From positions 237,318-301,317 of the forward strand of contig MNCI01035006.1 in NCBI GenBank assembly GCA_015680685.1: a stretch of 64,000 nucleotides of DNA, written 5' to 3'. The position numbers were made by a program, and so were the translations under genes. The notes beneath the pieces were generated by a model. It was not told the origin of the DNA, did not search any database, and saw only the letters and a list, made by a program, of their open reading frames with translations. This DNA comes from Gnetum montanum (taxonomy: Eukaryota > Streptophyta > Gnetopsida > Gnetales > Gnetaceae). Shown here in pieces: positions 1-13,859 of the stretch (its first letter is position 1; every line of letters begins with the position of its first letter).

Positions 1-94
1 AGGGGAGTGCCGCCTCTTATTTATAGATATGGCGGTGGACCGCGATATCGCGGCGGCCACGATATCGCGGCACAGTGCATGTCGCATCTCATCA
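1..94 (-). repeat. LTR edge of an Athila-like element (D), cut by window start
   Basis: The first 94 bases match the terminal part of the element B LTR copies that end at 53317 and 59388: the 'gtgccgcctcttatttatag' stretch, then GATATCGC-type palindromes, then the terminal 'ctcatca'. In minus-strand reading this is the 5' end of the LTR (TGATGAG...) with a TATA box (CTATAAATAAG) near 16-26. The base after position 94 is not the purine tract that follows the inner edge of the 3' LTRs, so this is an outer boundary and the element lies to the left of the window. CpG sites are well kept, as in B. Confidence 0.8.
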
Positions 95-2654
95 CATGTG
101 AAACCAACAAGTTAGAAAAGATAAGACAAAATGAGATAAAACCAAAATATTAAAACCTATAACAATCATGCTTACCCCTATAATCAGTACAGAATTCCTT
201 GAGGATACTAAAATAAGTGGACTCTTTGTGCCACCATTAGAGTACTATATATGTTGTATCATAAATACTCCAGTATGGTTCAAATATTTGAAAGGTACCA
301 TGGATTGGTGAAATCCACCAATTCTCCTACTACTCAAGTCTCTGGCCCATCAGTTATAAACCGAGCAACTAGGCATGCAGACCCAAGCAACAAGGTCTTC
401 ATGATGACTACAGCCACCTCCTCAAACAAGTTTGAGCACATCATCACACTAAAATTTGGAGAAGATAGGCAGGGAAGTCCCTTATCCCTGGGTAGGACCA
501 CACTAATGTCTTCTCAAATGCCAAGTCAGGAAGAGGAGTATGGTTTGTAGGTTGACTAAGATAGCAAAGGCTACTAACCAACTCAACCATAATGAGCACT
601 GGCTTGAGTAGGATCCTACAAGGGGAAAGTATAAAAAATAAACAAACAAACTACATTAACACAACATTCCAACACTTATAATTTCTTAACAAATTTTACA
701 CATCCTAGTTGGGGTGAAATTAGCTTCCATAAAAAGCTCTAGGGTGTTGATTCAAATTTTCTTAAGAAAATTCACAAAAAATGAATATATTACTACAAGC
801 TCTCCTATACTTCATATCATAGCCAAAAATATTATAACCAAAACATCACAACCAAAATTATGCCTTAGCTTAAAACATGCATTTAGAAAAAGCATCAAAA
901 CATAGAAAAAGTGGCCATAATAGACATAAATTAAAAAACTTACTAGAAATAGTAAAAAGCCATTTTACTAATACAAAAGAACAAAAAAAAATTTATAACA
1001 TAATTTATAATCCCCAGGAGCATGGAGGTTGACAATGCCAACTATGACAACCACATCTATCCTCAAAGGGGTAAAGTGCTATAATAAAATTTAGACCAAT
1101 TAACGTAGCCTTATTACAAAATCCATAAAAAATTCATCTTATTCCCAATTTCAATGATTCCACCATGGAAGGAACCTTGAAATCATGACCTTTCTATCCA
1201 TGACTGTTGCAACTAAAAACATGTAACCATTCTTACATGAAACATAGCTAGAAATAGACAAAACGTAGTCGTCAACATTATCCCCATTTGAGCAAGGTTA
1301 GGAAAAAATTCACAAAACATTCATTCAAGATCCAAACAGAGGGATTCCACCACAATTTGAAAGCTTGAATCAAGCCCCATGCACTCATCTTAATATACTT
1401 AAAAATATTAGACACTTTTTTAGAAAAAAATCATTACTGTTGATGAAAATCTGAAAAATCGCACAAACCCCAATTGCACAACCAAACTAAAATAGCCATA
1501 ACTTGATCAATAGAACTCCAAATTGAACAAGACCAAATCCATTACAAAGCTTAAATAAAACAATAAAAATAAAAAACATTAAATTTTTCAAAACATAAGT
1601 TTTTTTTGTAATAAAAAATACAAAACAAAACTTTCTTTTTTAGACCAAAAAACACATATTTAACATTATGAAACCATAGATTATGACCAAAATAGCCAAA
1701 CCAACATCTACCCATCACAAAATGCATTAAAATAATTAGGTGGGATGAAATTAGAATTTAATTTTAATTATTATTTTTCCCTAGATCTAAGAAAGATGGC
1801 CTCAACATGGAATTTTTTTTAAAAAAAAAAGCATCTAAAAAAGTAGAAAAGTAGCCTACTTTTAAAAATATTATTTACCAAGGAAAAAATAGAAACGTAG
1901 CCCTATATCCACATGAAAACAGCCAAAACATGACATGGTATTTCATTGGAATTTGATTTTATGAACTTCTTTTGATTAGATCTCAGAAAAATGGCCTGTT
2001 TCTGCTAACAAAAACATCAAAAACGACTAGAACACCATGAAAAAGGGCAAAGAATGGCCTACCTTGGAATTGATGAAGAAGTTCCTTGGATGGAAACAAC
2101 CTTGGGAAAGGTAAATATTTTTTTAGCAACCTAATCTAATGTTTTAATGTGTAGATTCTTGCTATTTTTCTTTATGATCATGCTCAATGTTGAGAGAACA
2201 CTTGAAATCTGAAGGGGTTAGAGCTTCAACACTAGCCAAAAGAAGGAATGAAGAGCTTCAACATTGAGATTCCACAAGATTAGTTGCAACAATGAATGCC
2301 AAGGTTCTCCTCCACTATGTTGGTTGATAAAATGGTGATGTGCGATGAGTTTCTACAAGTTTTGACACTAAAAACGCATTAAACCCAACATTTCCACTCC
2401 AAACCCCTACTTGCTAATTCTGTGTATGGCAACTCCACATACACTGAAGTCTAAGGAGGGGAAAGTATCCGCCACACTAGGAGTGAGGAGGGGGAAACAA
2501 CAACTACCTTTTTTTTTTCTTAAATTTTTAACTTTAAATTTGTAAACCATGGGTCCCACCCTATGCCCTCACACATGCAATTTTTGGATTACAAACTATG
2601 TCAATGTTGGGGTTTTGACCCCTTCAACACATAGAACCATACTAAAGCCTTAAC
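95..2654. other. Unassigned AT-rich DNA
   Basis: About 2.5 kb between the D LTR and the F LTR. No frame longer than 100 codons is present and no LTR partner was found. It contains A-rich stretches (for example around 1560-1640 and 1800-1860) and a possible copia RNase H relic near 251-620, listed separately. The base composition resembles the surrounding decayed transposons. Nothing else could be supported. Confidence 0.5.
251..620 (+). pseudogene. Possible Ty1/copia RNase H relic
   Basis: Just inside a 99-codon frame, but in a neighbouring frame, the DNA encodes KYLKGTMDW, which resembles the (R/K)YLKGT motif that opens copia RNase H domains. Further along, in the frame of the 99-codon ORF, SSQMPSQEEEYGL loosely resembles the SSTEAEY segment of the same domain. 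The two pieces are about the right distance apart and on the same strand, but need a frameshift between them, and no integrase or RT remnant was found beside them. This is a weak call that could be chance similarity. Confidence 0.3.
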
Positions 2655-3229
2655 TGTGACATCCCGTCCCTAGATGTCATGGAAAACATCAAATATACAA
2701 TATATTAGACATTATGCATACAAAGAAAATATACCAAATGCACAATATAAGTGATATTCGACATTATGTATAAAGGAAATAATAGGGAAAATGCAAAAAT
2801 AGAAAGAAAAGAATGCTTTATTGATATGGAATAGTGTATCCAAATTGTGCTATGAGAGTGTTCCTTGGGGTTTTCTTCCTTTGGCATCTATCCCTTAGAG
2901 GCAATCTAGCACTGCCACCATAGTTAAGCCTATAACACAACTAGAAGGAATGGCTAGTCCACTTCCTATCCCACTTCACCCAGCTTCCCATGACTTGCTT
3001 GTACTAGCTCTGCCACTCCATGCTAGCACGACCTCTAACCCTGGGTATAAATGCCTTAGGTCAAACCCCCAAAGGTTACCTTAAGAGACACATCTATTAT
3101 TACAACATGCCCTTTTGGATCTTAGTTACCACTACCCTTTTGGGTCTTGTTAAGATAACAATAACACTTGTTATGAAGAGACACCATCTTCATTAGGCAA
3201 CAACATCATTTGGGAATGGAGATGTGACA
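2655..3229 (-). repeat. 3' LTR of element F
   Basis: 575 bp, begins TGTGACATCC and ends GATGTGACA. It aligns along its length with 7983-8554, including shared stretches such as 'catcaaatatacaatatatt' near the left end, with scattered, mostly transition, differences. Because the element is read on the minus strand, this left copy is its 3' LTR. Confidence 0.85.
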
Positions 3230-3246
3230 ATCTACCCCACTTCGGT
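3230..3246 (-). promoter_or_regulatory. Polypurine tract of element F
   Basis: Just inside the 3' LTR the plus strand reads atctaccccacttcgg, which on the minus strand is a purine-rich AAGTGGGGTAGAT ending at the LTR. This is the expected place of the plus-strand primer and fixes the orientation together with the PBS at 7964-7980. Confidence 0.6.
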
Positions 3247-3950
3247 TTTGTTTGTCCTTGAACAAGTCCACGTTCTCTATCTTTTTCTAGCTCCAATGCT
3301 TTCTTGCATGATCCTATGCTTCAATAATTTGATTTCTTCTTTGAACTTGAAGTTGTTTCTTACTTATTCTACAAATAAGATATATGTGAGAAAAATTATA
3401 TGAAAAATTAAATATTAATTTCTTGATACTTACTTCATTTTCTACGATAATGACAAAAGGTGAATTAAATATTTATCAACCACCAATCACTAGTCCTAAC
3501 CAAGGTCACACAAAGTGCAACTTGGATCTGGTTACCCAAGTGAAGGTATGGCAAATTTTTTATTCCCAATTTTTTATCATAGATATTTTACTTGTCCAAT
3601 TGAAATATAAATTGAAATATGAATAAAATAATAAGATTAATCAAATAAAAGTAAGAGTGAGATAATCCTTGATATTGATCAACCTTATGAACTAATGGGA
3701 GTAATTGTAATTCTACCATAAGTGGTATGTGATTAGATGGTCTTGTTCAAGATGGCAAGGCTTGATCTTGATTCTTCTCAACTTCTTCTTTAGAAATTAA
3801 CTCTAGTAACTTGGTTACTTGAAAGAATCAGGCATCGTACCAAATATAATCCAAAGTCTCAATGAAGAATGTTGTTGACCCATCTTCATTAATCATAGTA
3901 GAGTAATTGGTAAATTATGGTTCTTAATGAGTGCTATCCATCAACATCAT

Positions 3951-4579
3951 CTATTCCTGAATTCTAGAATCTAATTTATCTATTGAAGATTCAAAATAAC
4001 TAGAATATGCACTGGCCAATGGAATTGCATGTTGAATTGATGAAAACATCTTTTTCAAATTAGGTTCATCTTCCAAAGATTCCTTTACATTTCCATATTT
4101 TAAGAATTGATAAACACTACTTCCAACTTTTGCATTGAAGTCTCCACAAAGAATAAATGGAACTGGATTGATATAACTTAGGAATAACTTCTTCTTCAAA
4201 ATTTCTTGTATTTGCTTAATCAAGTATAATCCTTGACAAAGTCTAACATTTGAACCTGTTTGTTTGGCAATTAAATGTGTGTTAACCATGCATACATATC
4301 TTCCTGATAATTGAATTTTTAAAATCAATGCAAGGCTATGTGATTTCTCTAAAATCTTAACTGTTCCTTCTTATCCATTTCTTGAAGTTCTGGAATTTCA
4401 AAAATCATATTTTCTAAGCTCCATTCAAATCTTTGTACCAATTCAAACTTGGCTTCTTTATAAAAGATCGCACAACCATCCATGTTGTGATTTCTACAAT
4501 ATGCTAAAAATTTCATACTTTCATCACTACCTAGAAATAATGTCATGGGGGATACTTCCCATAAATAAAATATTTTCAA
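3951..4579 (-). pseudogene. CCR4-type deadenylase fragment (EEP superfamily) captured by F
   Basis: Two minus-strand frames, 4349-4579 and 3951-4328, read as consecutive parts of one protein, with a frame change between them near 4330-4350. Visible motifs are DGCAIFYK, then VNTHL, then LCGDFN, then LASAYSSY, in the order found in CCR4/nocturnin/Angel-type mRNA deadenylases of the endonuclease/exonuclease/phosphatase superfamily. GDFN holds catalytic residues of that fold. Only the middle to C-terminal part (about 200 residues) is present; the leucine-rich N-terminus seen in some CCR4 proteins is absent. It lies in the same orientation as the retroelement and between its LTRs. A matching piece in element G shows that it travelled with this family. 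Introns are not evident. It is broken and not expected to be active; the exact CCR4/Angel subgroup is uncertain. Confidence 0.78.
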
Positions 4580-6551
4580 GTGGGATAATTTAAAATATTG
4601 TTAATTTTCTTCCATCAATTGTGAGTTGATCTACTAAGGCATCATTGGTAAAGGATCCTCAAATGAAAATCCAAGTATTGTTCCACAACATACAAACAAC
4701 AAAACCATCATATCATAATATCAAATTAGGGATTCCTTGAGGAACTCAAGACAAAGATTCTTCATAAGATCAATGGGTTTAAGGACAAGCACACAATATA
4801 AATAACACATTATAAAAATAAGTATTAATCCCATACATTGCCTCATATTTGATGCATTATGGAATTACTATCTTAAACTATCATAACTATAATTCATCAT
4901 AACCAACTCAGTTACACACAACTATTGTTTAATAATGTGGATATTATAATTTTTTCCTTCCACTTAAATACATATTACTTTGGTAAAATTTTATCCATAC
5001 ATTATTTGTGGGTAAATTGTTTGATTCCTTACTCCTTTGCCAATTACATCTACATTTAGACAATCCAAAACATTAAAAATTATCGTAAACCTCAAATCCA
5101 TAAAATAAGAGATGGTTATGTTAAAACTTACTATAAGCATTCTATAAAAATTTCAAATTAAATTTTTTATAAAATAGAAAATACATAGTAAAGTTAAAAC
5201 ACCATAGGAAGGAGAGATAAAAAGAAAAATTGAAGATTTAAAACGTAAAAAAGTAAGAAAGTTGATGGATGGGGGGATGGTACGGTGTCAGGAGGATATG
5301 CCACGACATGAGCATGGTGCTGACATAAACATGTGATGTGATTAAATTGTTGGATTTTGTAATTACAAAATACATTAAGAAGTTGTTGTTTCAAATTTAT
5401 GACTAAAAAGTAGGAATGGAACTTCCATGATCTACACAGCTTGGTTTGACTTAATGCATGAAGTTGAAATGAGTCTTAGAGATTACAATAATATAAGTAG
5501 TAGTATGGCCTGTTGTGTTCAAATATTCAAATTTATGTCATTGAGGTCATGATTCCATGCTTACTAGCTTGATTACTCAATGAAAGTTCATGGTGATACA
5601 TTATCTAATTTTATAATTACATTATCTAATTTTAGTAATATTTAATAACATCATATAATTTTAGTAATATGTAACTATATTATCTAATTCTTAGCAGCTT
5701 GTCTACCCTCCTTAAAAACACTAACTCTGGCAATGTAATTAATAACATGCCATAATGGTCTTAAGACTATCTGTAAGGGTTATGCACCAAATATTAAAGC
5801 CCAAAAGGTTGCATTTATGATATTATTGAATTATCAGTACCCAAATGATAAATCTAATTTCACCATTATTTCAAAAGGGTGAAAAATGTTGGAAATGACT
5901 ATTCATATGTTGAAAATGGATATCATATGCTTGAGTGATGCCAAAATTAAATTTTTGAGGATCTCGAGACACTATATTGGGCAAGGAGAAAAAACTAATT
6001 TTTGGGCTTTCCTAGGATGGATTTAACTTCACCATTGGGCTTGAAAGGTTGAAATCTATATGAAACAACTCTTTATTGACTAAAAAAGGCTTCTAAAATC
6101 AAAAGTTATGGCTTCTAGATTCTAAGACCTTTAGAACAAAAAATGAGACTTCCTAAGAGGTCACCTATCCTAGTTTTACTCCAAGGTAAGCACACTTAAT
6201 TAAAAAATGTTTATTCTTGTGGTTACTAGGGTGTCAAATTCAATTTTGAAAATTATTTTCATAAGTTTCTAATTTAAACTAATGGCTTAATGATCAAAAA
6301 TTGAATTTTTCATCGATTGACGAGAATTTCAAATTTTTTCATCAATTGATGGATAATTAAAAATTTCTCATCATATAACAAAGAATTTTCCATTTCACTC
6401 CAACAACAACAACGGTTGTGGTGATGCATTAGCAATGGCCTCAGTAGCTGCTAGGCAACATCAACATCTAGGCCAGGTGCATCTAGGGGGTTGGCTGTGG
6501 GTGACATTCAGTTTGTTGTCGCAACTTATGATTTGTGGTGGTGTCTGAAGA
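4580..6551. other. Non-coding interior of element F
   Basis: No coding frame was recognised. The part from about 5430 rightward aligns with the interior of G (about 45850 onward): both carry 'aaatgttggaaatgact' followed by 'cttcatatgttg/atcat'-like sequence, at 5885 and 46252. This supports F and G as one family. Confidence 0.6.
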
Positions 6552-6750
6552 GGCAATTCTCAGTGAAGTTGAAAAAGGTTTTCAGCAAATGCAATAGGTG
6601 GTTTTCAATGGTGCTAGAGGTAGTTTTCAATAGTGTTGGAGGTGGTTTTTGGTGGTGATGGAGGCACGTTTCACCAGTGTTGGAAGCAGTTTTCAATGGT
6701 GGTGTAGGCAATTTTTGATGGTGCTTAAGGTAATTTTTGGTGGCATTAAC
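6552..6750. repeat. 22-bp minisatellite inside F
   Basis: About nine imperfect units of 22 bp, for example ggtggttttcaatggtgcta at 6597 and ggtagttttcaatagtgttg at 6619. Because 22 is not a multiple of three, a minus-strand frame through it cycles through three reading phases and gives the low-complexity His/Lys/Pro/Thr peptide of the 81-codon frame here, which is not treated as a gene. Confidence 0.75.
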
Positions 6751-7234
6751 AAATAGCAGTAGTGCACTCAATGATAGCTACAAAAAACATGATGAGGGTT
6801 TCTACAAACTACAGGTGCAAGTTTCTACAACAAGCGACAAACTGTGATCCAAGGAGCAACAACATCAGTGCTCCAAGTTGACAATTGCAAGGTGACACAA
6901 TAGTAAGCAACAGGCAGTGGTTGGAAAGCACAGTAGTAGGGCATGTGACAATGGCAGTAGCGAATAATAGGCAGCAGTTGGGCAACAATGGCCTACGTGA
7001 TGTAGCAAGGAGGATCAGCATGGAGCAAGGTGGTAGCATGGCACGTGGCAAGTGACAGGGTGGATTGATGGTGTGTGGCAGCAACATGGTGGGGTTGCAC
7101 AGCAATAAGAACAAAGGCATCATGGCCCCCTATAGGGCCTATGTAGCCTATTGGGCCTACTTGGCTCATAGGGCCTATGTGGCTCTTGTTGGCCCTATGT
7201 GACCCTTACAGGGTTGACATGGCTTGCAAAATTT

Positions 7235-7312
7235 TTATTATTATTATTTTAAATATAAATATTATATATATATATATATATATAATATTTATATTTAAAA
7301 TAATAATAATAA
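7235..7312. repeat. Perfect 78-bp AT palindrome
   Basis: Checked base by base, positions 7235-7312 are a perfect inverted repeat with 39-bp arms and no spacer, centred on a (TA)n core near 7273/7274. The arms run from TTATTATTATTTTAAATATA on the left to its exact complement on the right. The matching part of element G lacks it. It would fold into a hairpin or cruciform; no function is claimed. Confidence 0.9.
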
Positions 7313-7963
7313 TTTAATATTATTTAAATGCATGTATAACAAGAAACTTTAAACATCAATATCTCCCAAACTGTAAGTCCAATTGAGACAAAATTTGAAC
7401 TGTTGGAATCATCTCAACAAGTACTATGCATTGGACACAGTTTTAGCGTTTAAAATGAAATTTATTTTTCAAAAATTAAAAGGACAAAACTAGCATATTT
7501 TTTTGAATTGACTTTTTTAGGTTGATATATGGTAACTTGGAATCTTCTAAATTACTTGAATAGTGAATTTCAACAAAACAAGATTAATTCAAGTCATGGT
7601 TACTAACTTTCTGAAAAGAAGTTTAACAATGATCCTAATCAATTAATAATTATAGTATTAAGATGGGTAAGAGTTACCTAGACCATTGTATCATTATCTT
7701 ACCAAGTTCTTTTGTAATTGATGAAGCTTGATGAGGTGTGATCAAATCTTCATGGGTTAATGATATCCATGAAATAATTTTGTTCATTACTAGGATCTAG
7801 ATGCTTGATTCCTTGTTCAAATGGAAAGGTATCTTCTAGCTTACATCACAAACATATGGTGCATCCGGTGATGATCAATGGCTTTCCTTGTGTTGTGGCT
7901 TCAAGATTCATCATCAAGCTCATGTTGTAGTCAGCCCATAATTTTGAATGGCCCTTGGGTCAT

Positions 7964-7980
7964 GGTTTGCTCTTATACCA
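7964..7980 (-). promoter_or_regulatory. Primer-binding site of F (initiator-Met tRNA type)
   Basis: Two bases inside the right LTR, the minus strand reads TGGTATAAGAGC, one change from TGGTATCAGAGC, the common plant PBS complementary to initiator tRNA-Met. This marks 7983-8554 as the 5' LTR. Confidence 0.75.
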
Positions 7981-7982
7981 AT

Positions 7983-8554
7983 TGTGACATCCCATCCCCA
8001 GATGTCATGGCAAACATCAAATATACAATATATTAGACATTATGCATACAAAGAAAATATACCAAATGAGAAATATAAGTGATATTTGACATTATGTATA
8101 AAGGAAATAATAGGAAAAATGTAGAAATAGAAAGAAAAGAATGCTTTATTCATATGGAATATATCCAAATCATGTTATGAGACTATTCCTTGGGGATTTC
8201 TTCATTTTGGATCTATCCCTTAGAGGCAATCCAACACTTCCACCATGGGTAGGCCTATAACATGGCTAGAAGGAATGGCCAGTCCACTTCCTATCCTGCT
8301 TCACCTGGCTTCCCATGACTTGCCTGTACTGGCTCCACCACAACATGCTGGCATGACCTCTAACCCCATGTATAAATGCCTTAGGTCAAACCCCCAAAGG
8401 TTACCTTAAGAGACACGTCCATTATTACAACATGTCCTTTCAGGTCTCAGTTACAACTACCCTTTTGGATCTTGTTAAAATAACAATAACACTTGTTATG
8501 AACAGACATCATCTTCATTAAGTAGCAACATCATTTGGGAATGGGGATGTGACA
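7983..8554 (-). repeat. 5' LTR of element F
   Basis: 572 bp, TGTGACATCC...GGATGTGACA, matching 2655-3229 with many point differences, which suggests an old insertion. It is also the closest match to the LTR at 48493 (element G). Confidence 0.85.
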
Positions 8555-9089
8555 TTATACTCAATGTGGAAGCATGTCTTCCACCCCTTAAAAACCATAA
8601 AAAGCTAACTTTCTTACCTTTTTAGAAATTACAACTTGTATCACTCAACCGTAGGCTCTAAAAGGGGGTTAAACTTTACTATAAATAGCCACCATGGGTG
8701 TACCCCCTTGTGGGTGGGGGGGTTTCCTTTCCACACTAAGGAAGGCCCTTTCCATGTTGTGCACCTTGGCCCTAACATGGATGGATGGGAGGTGACACAG
8801 ATTTCCACAAATCAGCCACCTAGTTACCATGATTAGTCCTTATACTCTTGTATAGCCTTCAATAACCTATTTTTTGCATTAAAATGGGCCTATTTGCAAC
8901 CTTGTATCACATCCCACATTGGGGAATCCCCCCTCCATGCTCTCCAATTTAGGTCCAACATGTTGGCTTAGGGGATATAACATAAAAATCCTCTTCCCCA
9001 ACCTCTAGTAACCATAGTTCTTGCATTGAGAGCCTTGCTTCCCCTCTGTGACCTTTGGTAGTCCATAACCCCCTTTGGTTCTCACCCCC
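8555..9089. other. Unassigned, LTR-like flank of the tandem array
   Basis: No gene was seen. A TATA-like ctataaatagcc lies near 8681 and several C-rich blocks resemble the repeat units that follow. It may be part of a large LTR or leader that includes the 192-bp array and belongs to K, but no second copy was found to prove it. Confidence 0.3.
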
Positions 9090-10880
<1,791 letters not shown>

Positions 10881-11560
10881 TAGTCTTAGTGTAGAAGCTC
10901 CAAAACTCTTATTTTCTAAGCCCAAATGGCCTAGAAATAACACTGACTAATGTCCAAACCCATCTAATATCCCTACAGCCCTAAACCATGGCCCAATAAG
11001 GCCTAAAAATAGCAAAACTCAACCCTCTTTTAACCTATATTAGGCAAGTTCAACCATAGTTAGCATGCTTTGCTTGATATTTCAACTTGTTTTTTGCCTT
11101 ATGTTGCATTATTGACCCTTATAACCTTCTTATAGACTTTACATAGCCTTATACTTCCTTTATCTATTTTATTCTCCTTTGTTTAACTTCTAATTAATAT
11201 TAAATATCAAGATTTAGCCTTCCTTCACCACTATTTAGCACCATGTGACCTTGGCCTGCTATGGCCTTAAACTAGCATCATGGCTTGCCAAGACCTAAAA
11301 CTACAAAACCATGGCCCTTGTTGATCAATTTCAGCCTTATTCATTTTTTTAAACTTTTTTGGCCTCTATTGCACTTTTTTTTCTTTCTTTTACCTTATTT
11401 ATAGCCTTGTATGACCTTATTTGCACTAGAATAGAACATATTTGCATGATTTTTATAACATTTTAAGCATTGTTTATTGATTTTTACTCAACTTCCACTT
11501 AATATGCTTTTGGCTAACATGTAGGATTAAAGTATGAGTACCTAGAAGCTGATCAGTCTA
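10881..11560. other. Non-coding leader-like region 5' of K pol with GGCCT micro-repeats
   Basis: No gag or protease was recognised. Around 10925-11310 are scattered short repeats such as 'tatggccttaaactagcatc' and 'ccaagacctaaaact'. The same kind of repeat occurs on the other side of pol (15020-15260), suggesting both flanks belong to one element. Confidence 0.4.
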
Positions 11561-11639
11561 CCTTTGAGCCTAAATGAGCCTCATGGTAATGTAAAATTGT
11601 ATATTAACCCTAATTTCTTAGGTCTTGGGCTTGAGAGTC

Positions 11640-13110
11640 TTATCAACTGCATAGCCTCAATACAGAAGCCTTTAGAGTGGCCTAAAACCTAGTCAAAACC
11701 CTTGACTTAGAGGTAAGTGACATAACTGAAGACTATCTAGTTGAGGTTCTTGTCACAACACACAGTGGTAAGGAGAAAACCCTTAAACTAAGTTCCTCAC
11801 TGAAACCTCAACAAGCTCAAGACATCACCAAGGTCCTACGAGGTAACATTAAGACCTTTGCTTAATCATATGAAGATATGCTATGCCTAGATCCATGCTT
11901 AGTACAACATAATATCATACTATACCCTAGCATTGGACTAATTAAGCAAAACGTACATAAGATAAGACCTAAATTGGCCTTGGCAGTTCATGATGAGATC
12001 TCAAAGCTCTACCAAGCTAGTTTCATTAGGGCTGTCAACTATGTAGAATGGGTTTCCAACATAGTGGTAGTCCCTAAGAAAAATGGGAGTGTCCTTATTT
12101 GCATTGATATTCAAGACCTAAATAAAGCAACTATTAAGGACGACTTTTAATTTCCTAGTATTGATCAATTTATTGATACCACAACTAGGGATGCTTTATT
12201 GTCCTTTATGGATGGGCTCTCAGAATACAATCAAATTAGGATCAATCCAAAGCACCAACTTAGCATAACCTTCACGACTCCTTGAGGAACCTTTTGTTAT
12301 ACTATGATGCCTTTTTGACTTAATGAACAATCCATGACTTATATCTTTAGTGATTACATGCTAGGTTTTCATAACAATTACATGGACAACATAGCTGTTA
12401 AGTCTAAGAAGGCTAGTAACCATGCCAATGACCTAGATCTTATGCTTAAATTATGTCTCAAATATAAGCTTCGGCTCAATCCTACGAAGAGTAACTTTGA
12501 TGTCAAGACTAGCAAGATGCTTGGCTTTGTAGTATCTGAAGCAAGGATACATGTCATTCCAAATAAGATTATGGCTATATTCAAATTAGTAGCACCCACC
12601 AACCTTAAGGACCTTCAAGGATTACAAGGTAGATTGCAATTTATTTTTAGGATTATTGCTAGGCTTATGGATAAATTACAACCCATAAAACACTTACTTA
12701 AGAAAGGGATTTACTATGAGTGAACGACTCAATGCTAAGAAGCCTTTGAAAACCTTAAGCAAGAGGTGACACAACTACCAATGGTCTATCCTCCATAAGA
12801 AGGTAAACCTTTTTACATCTTCCTAGCCATCTTTAACACATCCATTACCTCTCTACTTTATTAGAAACAAGATGATGGAACCAAAATGTGAGTATACTAT
12901 CTTAGCCATGCATTAGTTTCCCACAAAACCTAATACACTGAAGTGGAGAAGTATTGTCTAGTGCTAGTCTTCTCATTGAAGAAGTGGTGACACTATCACT
13001 TTAGAAGCCAAGTAAATATCATTTGTAAAGATAGTGTGCTCAGAGACATAACTACCAATATCTATGAGAGTAGCCATATAGCTCAATGAAAAGCCATAAA
13101 CGCAAAGTTT
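11640..13110 (+). pseudogene. Ty3/gypsy (Tat-like) reverse transcriptase and RNase H, broken (K)
   Basis: The plus strand encodes a recognisable RT: an upstream FA*SYEDM segment near 11860, EWVSNIVVVPKKNGS near 12040, FMDGLSEYNQI near 12205, and the catalytic loop as YMDN near 12385, where the family has Y-x-D-D, so the second aspartate is lost. A first RNase H follows at about 12780-13100 (YTEVEKYCLVLVFSLKKW). Several in-frame stops, for example after KDDF at 12148 and in the MPF segment near 12310, break it. It is the start of the pol region of element K; no matching gag or protease is visible upstream. Not functional. Confidence 0.85.
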
Positions 13111-13249
13111 GACCTTCATTACATCTCTCAATCCTCAACGAAAGGTCAAGCTATAGCCATACAACTCATAGTTTCACCTTTTGATGACCAAATAGCCATA
13201 GATCCTAAATTCCCCAATGAGCATATTAATACCGTTAGCCAAGTGCTTG

Positions 13250-13660
13250 AGGGTTGTTAGGTAGTCATGCACTTTGATTGAGCTTCAACTGCCCATGGGG
13301 CCAATGCTGTTGCCATCATAACATTCCCATTTAATCAAATGCAATCCTTTGCCTATTGTTTTGAGTTCCCATGTACCAACAACATAGTGAAGTACAAGGG
13401 TTTGATTAGGGGGATCATGGTAGCTCACAACATATGAATTAGATGCTTAATGATTAAAGGTGATTCCCAACTTGTGGTTAACCAAATAACAGAAGTCTAT
13501 GCTTGTAAATCCAAACAATTACAACCATACTATGATCTAGGGAAATAATTGTTACAACAGTTTGCATACATTAATGTCTAGCATGTACCCCAAAACAAGA
13601 ATACCATAGTCAATGCAATTACAACATTAGCTCTTAGTGTGATGCCAGATATGCTTAGTA
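13250..13660 (+). pseudogene. Second, archaeal-type RNase H domain (K)
   Basis: After the first RNase H the frame continues with a domain carrying ASTAHGANAVAI, TNNIVKYKGLI, KGDSQLVVNQ and HVPQNKNTIVNAI. This is the pattern of the extra RNase H that distinguishes the Tat lineage (Ogre, Retand and relatives) of plant Ty3/gypsy elements, placed between the first RNase H and integrase. Stops are present (for example after VVMHFD near 13279). Its presence is the main reason to assign K to Tat rather than to Athila or the chromoviruses. Confidence 0.8.
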
Positions 13661-13859
13661 AATTACCCACTTTAACTATGAACTATGTTATTCCCATCCC
13701 ATAAAACACTAAAGATACCTTTGTAGTTGTCATTCATACTACTTTTAGGGAGTGGTATGATGATATCAAATTTTTCCTTATGCATCGTGAGTCTTCACAA
13801 GCCTAACTACCACCCAAAAGGATGCAATAAAAAAAAAGATCGAAGTAGTGTGTCATCAT

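Larger units (their letters stand above)
2655..8554 (-). mobile_element. LTR retrotransposon F, non-autonomous, with captured gene fragment
   Basis: Two similar direct repeats (2655-3229 and 7983-8554) start TGTGACATCCC and end GATGTGACA, the usual TG...CA form with short inverted ends. A sequence like the initiator-Met PBS lies inside the right repeat and a purine tract inside the left one, so the element reads on the minus strand. The 4.75-kb interior shows no gag, protease, RT or integrase; it holds a CCR4-type deadenylase fragment, a 22-bp minisatellite and a long palindrome. The flanks ttaac and ttata give no convincing target duplication. The family recurs as element G (45350-48985). 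Confidence 0.82.

Noticed and set aside
6809-7123. 104-codon minus-strand frame with Leu/Pro/Cys-rich sequence
   Set aside because: Low-complexity sequence next to the minisatellite in F, without a homologue in G or a recognisable domain.
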